From NCBI RefSeq assembly GCF_003935895.2, contig NZ_CP054058.1:1736001-1800000 (forward strand): a DNA stretch of 64,000 bases, written 5' to 3'. This stretch comes from Scandinavium goeteborgense (GTDB lineage: Bacteria; Pseudomonadota; Gammaproteobacteria; Enterobacterales; Enterobacteriaceae). The notes beneath the pieces were generated by a model. The model did no database searches, was not told where the DNA came from, and worked only from the letters and a program-made list of their open reading frames with translations. Position numbers and translations under genes: made by a program. This document shows, piece after piece, positions 60,706-64,000 of the stretch (within the stretch, counting starts at the first letter, position 1; every line of letters starts with the position of its first letter).

Positions 60706-61497
60706 ATGGCAGTTGCAGATTTGGATAAACAGCCAGATTCTGTCTCTTCGGTGTTGAAGGTTTTTGGCATTTTGCAGGCGCTTGGCGAAGAGCGTGAGAT
60801 AGGAATTACTGAGCTTTCACAGCGCGTGATGATGTCAAAAAGCACGGTTTATCGCTTTTTACAGACCATGAAATCGTTGGGCTACGTGGCACAGGAAGGC
60901 GAATCAGAGAAATACTCTCTGACGCTGAAGCTGTTTGAGCTGGGCGCTCGTTCACTGCAAAACATCGATCTTATTCGCAGTGCAGATATCCAGATGCGTG
61001 AACTTTCTCGTCTGACGAAAGAAACCATTCACCTGGGCGCGTTGGATGAAGACAGCATCGTCTACATCCATAAAATTGACTCAATGTATAACCTGCGTAT
61101 GTACTCGCGCATCGGCCGTCGCAATCCGCTGTACAGCACGGCGATTGGTAAAGTGCTGCTGGCATGGCGTGATCGTGAGGAAGTTAAACAGATCCTCGAG
61201 CACGTTGAGTATAAGCGCAGCACCGAGCGGACTATCGCCGATACCGACGAGCTGCTTCCGCTGCTGGATGTGGTGCGTGAACAGGGTTATGGCGAAGACA
61301 ATGAAGAGCAGGAAGAAGGTCTGCGTTGCATCGGCGTGCCGGTGTTTGACCGCTTCGGCGTGGTGATTGCGGGACTGAGTATTTCCTTCCCGACTCTGCG
61401 TTTCTCTGAAGAGCGTTTGCACGAGTACGTCAGCATGCTGCATACGGCGGCACGTAAAATTTCTGAGCAGATGGGTTACAACGACTATCCGTTCTGA
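60706..61497 (+). CDS. kdgR: IclR-family repressor KdgR
   Basis: 263-residue regulator of hexuronate and pectin-fragment catabolism that releases DNA on binding 2-keto-3-deoxygluconate; same length as E. coli. It has an N-terminal winged HTH (SSVLKVFGILQALGEEREIG, LSQRVMMSKSTVYRFLQTM) and the C-terminal effector domain (HLGALDEDSIVYIHKID, GEDNEEQEEGLRCIGVPV). GAGGTG precedes the ATG. Its terminator has been split by an IS. A candidate target operator is at 8077-8096. Confidence 0.98.
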   Translation: MAVADLDKQPDSVSSVLKVFGILQALGEEREIGITELSQRVMMSKSTVYRFLQTMKSLGYVAQEGESEKYSLTLKLFELGARSLQNIDLIRSADIQMRELSRLTKETIHLGALDEDSIVYIHKIDSMYNLRMYSRIGRRNPLYSTAIGKVLLAWRDREEVKQILEHVEYKRSTERTIADTDELLPLLDVVREQGYGEDNEEQEEGLRCIGVPVFDRFGVVIAGLSISFPTLRFSEERLHEYVSMLHTAARKISEQMGYNDYPF

Positions 61498-61511
61498 GAT
61501 ACGTTGCCATA

Positions 61512-61531
61512 AAAAAACGCCGCAATCAGCG
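61512..61531 (+). terminator. Left half of the kdgR/yobH terminator, split by the IS
   Basis: Left arm AAAAAACGCCGC plus loop AATCA. The matching right arm GCGGCGTTTTTT is now at 62954-62965, on the far side of the IS. Joined at the 11-bp duplication they form a perfect 12-bp stem that would have ended both kdgR and the convergent yobH. Confidence 0.88.
61521..61531. repeat. 11-bp target-site duplication, left copy
   Basis: CGCAATCAGCG, repeated exactly at 62946-62956 on the other side of the IS. An 11-bp duplication is within the 11-13 bp reported for IS4. Confidence 0.92.
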
Positions 61532-61580
61532 TAATGCCGATCAGTTAAGGATCGGTTGACCGATCCGGTGGTTGTGCAAG

Positions 61581-61615
61581 AATCCGTAATCTCTCCAGGG
61601 ATTACGGATTTTTTT
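61581..61615 (+). terminator. IS left-end hairpin
   Basis: 10-bp stem AATCCGTAAT / ATTACGGATT with a 10-nt loop and a T-run, directly before the transposase ATG. It acts as a terminator for read-through from kdgR, and can mask the transposase start on such transcripts. Confidence 0.8.
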
Positions 61616-62932
61616 ATGTTACTCAGCCAGGCCTTAGATACCGTCCATAAATTTTCTCCGCAGGAGTTTGCTGCCCTTGCAGACCTGCTTTCTCCTGAAC
61701 TGATTGATGAATGCCTGGCTGACACCGGCGTCGTCACTCTGCGTAAGCGTCGCCTCTCCATGGAGATGATGGTCTGGGCGGTTACCGGCATGGCCCTGTT
61801 CCGCTCCCACTCCATGACCCAGCTGGTCTCACATATGGACATTCTTCTGCCGGGTAACCGGCCCTTCGTTGCACCCAGTGCCGTTGTTCAGGCCCGCCAG
61901 CGGCTCGGCGAGGATGTCATCCGTCTGATGTTCGAAAAAACACGTCAGCTCTGGTTTGAAAAAACACCCCTGTCTCACTGGAACGGCCTGACGCTAATGG
62001 CCGTGGACGGTACGTTGTGGCGTGCACCTGATACCCCAGAAAATGACGCAGCCTTCGGCCGTACTGCCAATGTGAACAAGCAGTCCGAATGGCCACAACT
62101 GCGCATGGTCTGCCAGATGGAAGTCACCAGCCATCTGCTGTCTGCGGTGGCCTTCGACAGCGTCTCTGAAACCGGTGAAACTGACCTTGCGGCACAGCTT
62201 ATTGACCGGACGCCGGACCACTCACTGACCATCATGGATAAGGGCTTCTATGCCCTGGGCCTGCTGCATCGCTGGCAGTCATCAGGCACGGAAAGGCACT
62301 GGATGCTGCCCTTACGCAAAGGCGCGCAGTATGAGGAGGTGAGAAACCTGGGCGCAGGGCAGAAACTGGTGAGAATAACGCTGTCGCCGCAGGCGAAAAA
62401 GAAATGGCAGGATGCACCGGAAACCCTGACAGCAAGACTGGTCAGCAAGGAAGTGAACGGCAAGACGGTGCAGATACTGACGTCGATGTGCGACCCGCTC
62501 AGATACCCGAAAGCCGATATCGTGGACCTTTACAGCCAGCGGTGGGAGATAGAGCACGGGTTCAGGGAGATGAAGCAGCATCTGCTGAATAATGAACTGA
62601 CGCTGCGGAGTAAAAAGCCTGCGCTGGTGCGTCAGGAGCTGTGGGGCGTGGTGCTGGCGTATAATCTGTTGCGCTTCATGATGGGGCAGATGGCGTACAG
62701 TCTGAAAGGCGTGGAGCCATATCAGATGGGCTTTAAACAGTCAGCGTTATATCTGTGCAGCCACCTGCGTTTACTGCCGGGAGTGGCGCCGGGGAAACTC
62801 CCCAAGGTCATGGCCGAAATACTGAGTATGGCCTCAAGCTTCGTGCTACCAGGGCGAAGAGCACGGCATTACCCGAGAGCTGTAAAAAAGAGGCCGCAAC
62901 GTTATCCGTTGCGGCCTCCTTCAAAAGCTTAA
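61616..62932 (+). CDS. IS4-family DDE transposase
   Basis: 438-residue transposase, close in length to that of IS4 (442). I start it at ATG 61616 ([18 protein letters not shown]), after the terminator hairpin; the frame is open to a TTG at 61556, which would lie upstream of that hairpin. The catalytic triad is seen as Asp131 (MAVDGTLW), Asp208 (IMDKGFY) and Glu313 in the Y-x2-R-x3-E-x6-K signature [15 protein letters not shown]. No frameshift or stop is seen, so it is probably active. Confidence 0.95.
   Translation: MLLSQALDTVHKFSPQEFAALADLLSPELIDECLADTGVVTLRKRRLSMEMMVWAVTGMALFRSHSMTQLVSHMDILLPGNRPFVAPSAVVQARQRLGEDVIRLMFEKTRQLWFEKTPLSHWNGLTLMAVDGTLWRAPDTPENDAAFGRTANVNKQSEWPQLRMVCQMEVTSHLLSAVAFDSVSETGETDLAAQLIDRTPDHSLTIMDKGFYALGLLHRWQSSGTERHWMLPLRKGAQYEEVRNLGAGQKLVRITLSPQAKKKWQDAPETLTARLVSKEVNGKTVQILTSMCDPLRYPKADIVDLYSQRWEIEHGFREMKQHLLNNELTLRSKKPALVRQELWGVVLAYNLLRFMMGQMAYSLKGVEPYQMGFKQSALYLCSHLRLLPGVAPGKLPKVMAEILSMASSFVLPGRRARHYPRAVKKRPQRYPLRPPSKA
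62890..62918 (-). terminator. IS right-end hairpin, minus-strand terminator
   Basis: 12-bp stem GAGGCCGCAACG / CGTTGCGGCCTC with a 5-nt loop; six T follow on the minus strand. It overlaps the last transposase codons and would stop yobH read-through entering the IS. Confidence 0.8.
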
Positions 62933-62945
62933 CTGACAAGCATTA

Positions 62946-62956
62946 CGCAATCAGCG
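62946..62956. repeat. 11-bp target-site duplication, right copy
   Basis: CGCAATCAGCG, identical to 61521-61531, followed by the displaced right arm of the kdgR/yobH terminator. Confidence 0.92.
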
Positions 62957-62980
62957 GCGTTTTTTGTTTGTGGTGTCCGA

Positions 62981-63220
62981 TTATCCCTTATCGACAACCG
63001 TTGTGCTTTTGCGCAGAAGAGGGCAGTCAGTAATGCCGATAATCCCGCTGTCAGTGTGAACATATTGCGCCGTGCTGGTACCCCGCGCGGTGAGGTATTT
63101 ACACTGTAATCCTAATCCGCCTACGTTTTCAGTGCTGCCCATCAGCACACCGTAGCCGGTTGAAAGCAAAGCAATCCAAATAATCGCCAGTACAATAATT
63201 GCACGAATTGTAAAACGCAT
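62981..63220 (-). CDS. yobH: Small exported protein YobH
   Basis: 79 residues as in E. coli. I use the second of two adjacent ATGs (63220), because GAGG then stands 6 nt upstream. A signal-anchor or signal peptide (RFTIRAIIVLAIIWIALLSTGYG) is followed by a short domain with two Cys (GLQCKYLTARGTS and GITDCPLL). Function unknown. Convergent with kdgR; their shared terminator is split by the IS. Confidence 0.92.
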   Translation of the reverse strand: MRFTIRAIIVLAIIWIALLSTGYGVLMGSTENVGGLGLQCKYLTARGTSTAQYVHTDSGIIGITDCPLLRKSTTVVDKG

Positions 63221-63325
63221 CATATGCCTCGTTATTAGTTCTTCCTGTACAATAGAGTAGTTCGTTCACGGACTGAAACAAGTCGATGATTCCTAAAATG
63301 AAGAGACTCCATTACAGTTAGCCGC

Positions 63326-63337
63326 GGTTTAAGGTTA
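63326..63337 (+). promoter_or_regulatory. Possible PhoP-like site upstream of mgrB
   Basis: GGTTTAAGGTTA resembles half of the PhoP direct repeat (T/G)GTTTA-N5-(T/G)GTTTA, but the spacing of the second half is wrong. mgrB is PhoP-activated in E. coli and Klebsiella, which is the main reason to mention it. Confidence 0.3.
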
Positions 63338-63379
63338 GCGTGCTAATCTGTTAACAAATAGAGTTACCCGGAGAGTGGA

Positions 63380-63526
63380 GTGAAAAAGTTACGGTGGGTC
63401 ATCCTGGCGGTTATCTTTCTGATTGCCTGTCTATTACTGTGGACTCAGATGATTAACGTGTTGTGCGATCAGGATGTGCAGTTTTTCAGCGGTATTTGCA
63501 CCATCAATAAATTCATTCCCTGGTAA
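63380..63526 (+). CDS. mgrB: PhoQ feedback inhibitor MgrB
   Basis: 48-residue inner-membrane peptide that binds PhoQ and damps PhoPQ signalling; its loss gives polymyxin resistance in Klebsiella. The start is GTG with GGAGAG upstream. One membrane helix (about 7-22) is followed by the periplasmic part with the two essential cysteines, in [14 protein letters not shown], and the invariant end NKFIPW. It is one residue longer than the 47 of E. coli/Klebsiella, in the helix. The gene is intact. Confidence 0.95.
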   Translation: MKKLRWVILAVIFLIACLLLWTQMINVLCDQDVQFFSGICTINKFIPW

Positions 63527-63601
63527 AAGTTTTTCTCTTAGGAGGTTTCCTTCCTCATGCCGTCGAGTGGTAGAATGACGGCTCCAATTTGAGGTGGTGA
63601 A

Positions 63602-63901
63602 ATGGTTGATTTAATGAATTCCGGAATGCTGAATTTGGCCTCCCTGGCAGTCTCCCTGCTGGTTCTGGTCATCGGGCTGGCCCTGTGGTTTTTCGTTAAC
63701 CGCGCCAGTTCCAGGGCAAACGAACAGATAGAACTTCTGGAAGCGCTGCTGGATCAGCAAAAGCGTCAAAACGCATTACTGCGTCGCCTGTGTGAAGCAA
63801 ATGAACCGGAGAAAGAAACGCCGGTGAAACCTGCAGAACAAGTCCAGGCAGAGCCGCAGGACAGCGATGATGATTTTATCCGTCTGGTGGCGGAACGCTG
63901 A
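63602..63901 (+). CDS. yebO: Conserved membrane protein YebO
   Basis: 99-residue protein (E. coli 95). It has one N-terminal membrane helix (LNLASLAVSLLVLVIGLALW), then a charged coiled-coil-like segment (SSRANEQIELLEALLDQQKR) and an acidic tail ending DDDFIRLVAER. Function unknown. It follows mgrB and in E. coli precedes yobF-cspC; those lie beyond the window edge. Confidence 0.93.
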   Translation: MVDLMNSGMLNLASLAVSLLVLVIGLALWFFVNRASSRANEQIELLEALLDQQKRQNALLRRLCEANEPEKETPVKPAEQVQAEPQDSDDDFIRLVAER

Positions 63902-64000
63902 TAGACTTCCCGGTGGTTGAACAGATTGACTGCCGGGATGCTCAATTCGTAATGCATTGCTATAACTTATTATTATGCTTTATCACTTTTCGAACTTAAT

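Larger units (their letters stand above)
61532..62945 (+). mobile_element. Complete IS4-family insertion sequence (1414 bp)
   Basis: Ends in imperfect inverted repeats: left TAATGCCGATCAGTTAAG, right (complement) TAATGCTTGTCAGTTAAG, 15 of 18 matching. The left end resembles that of E. coli IS4 itself (1426 bp). It has a single intact transposase gene and is bounded by an 11-bp duplication. Hairpins next to both ends (61581-61610 and 62890-62918) would stop transcription entering from either side. Its orientation is the same as kdgR. It is probably a recent insertion, because both repeats and the duplication are intact. Confidence 0.94.

Noticed and set aside
63380-63526. Disruption of mgrB by the nearby IS
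   Set aside because: The IS ends at 62945, yobH lies between, and mgrB reads through to its normal NKFIPW end.

Overview
The window is a piece of an Enterobacteriaceae chromosome. Gene content and order follow the E. coli/Salmonella backbone from flhBAE through argS, aspS, ruvCAB, znuACB, the Entner-Doudoroff genes, ptrB, holE, letAB and prc to kdgR-mgrB-yebO. Protein similarity by eye and the ERIC repeat suggest an Enterobacter/Lelliottia/Leclercia/Kluyvera/Citrobacter-type genome rather than E. coli itself. I cannot settle the genus from the sequence alone.

Layout. 1-3930: a chaperone-usher fimbrial operon on the minus strand, with the usher cut by the window edge. 4378-7995: flhB-flhA-flhE, flagellar export. 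8265-11950: an accessory island absent from E. coli K-12 at this point, holding a GPH-type sugar transporter, a GH105 unsaturated glycuronyl hydrolase and an LpxA paralogue. 11997-19226: argS, yecM, cutC, cmoB-cmoA, yecN, yecE-yecD, with an ERIC element where E. coli carries torYZ. 19472-25546: aspS-nudB, yebC-ruvC, yebB and the SOS-controlled ruvAB. 25575-30573: the Zur-controlled divergent znuCB/znuA, mepM and lpxM. 30615-38868: pykA, hexR, zwf, edd, eda and purT, a central carbon block with recognisable HexR, GntR and PurR operator candidates. 39027-45709: yebF, yebE, ptrB, exoX, yobB, holE and the copper-linked yobA-yebZ-yebY. 45866-46592: the SdsR small RNA, its likely antisense partner SraC, and a 47-residue membrane peptide behind a VirK-family gene. 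47837-61497: pphA, yebW, yebV, rsmF, letB-letA, msrC, proQ-prc, htpX, yebQ and kdgR. 61532-62945: a complete IS4-family element. 62981-63901: yobH, mgrB and yebO.

Links between genes. kdgR lies about 52 kb from the transporter/GH105 pair, and that pair has a strong KdgR-box candidate placed exactly between its -35 and -10 elements. This suggests that the pectin-derived sugar island belongs to the KdgR regulon together with eda. The IS4-family element landed inside the intrinsic terminator shared by kdgR and yobH, duplicated 11 bp and split the hairpin.

The most unusual items are the LpxA paralogue, which keeps the catalytic histidines but changes the acyl-chain ruler residue; the VirK-family/47-residue peptide unit beside SdsR; the KdgR-box architecture; and the IS insertion in the kdgR terminator. 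I saw no tRNA, rRNA, CRISPR array or prophage.
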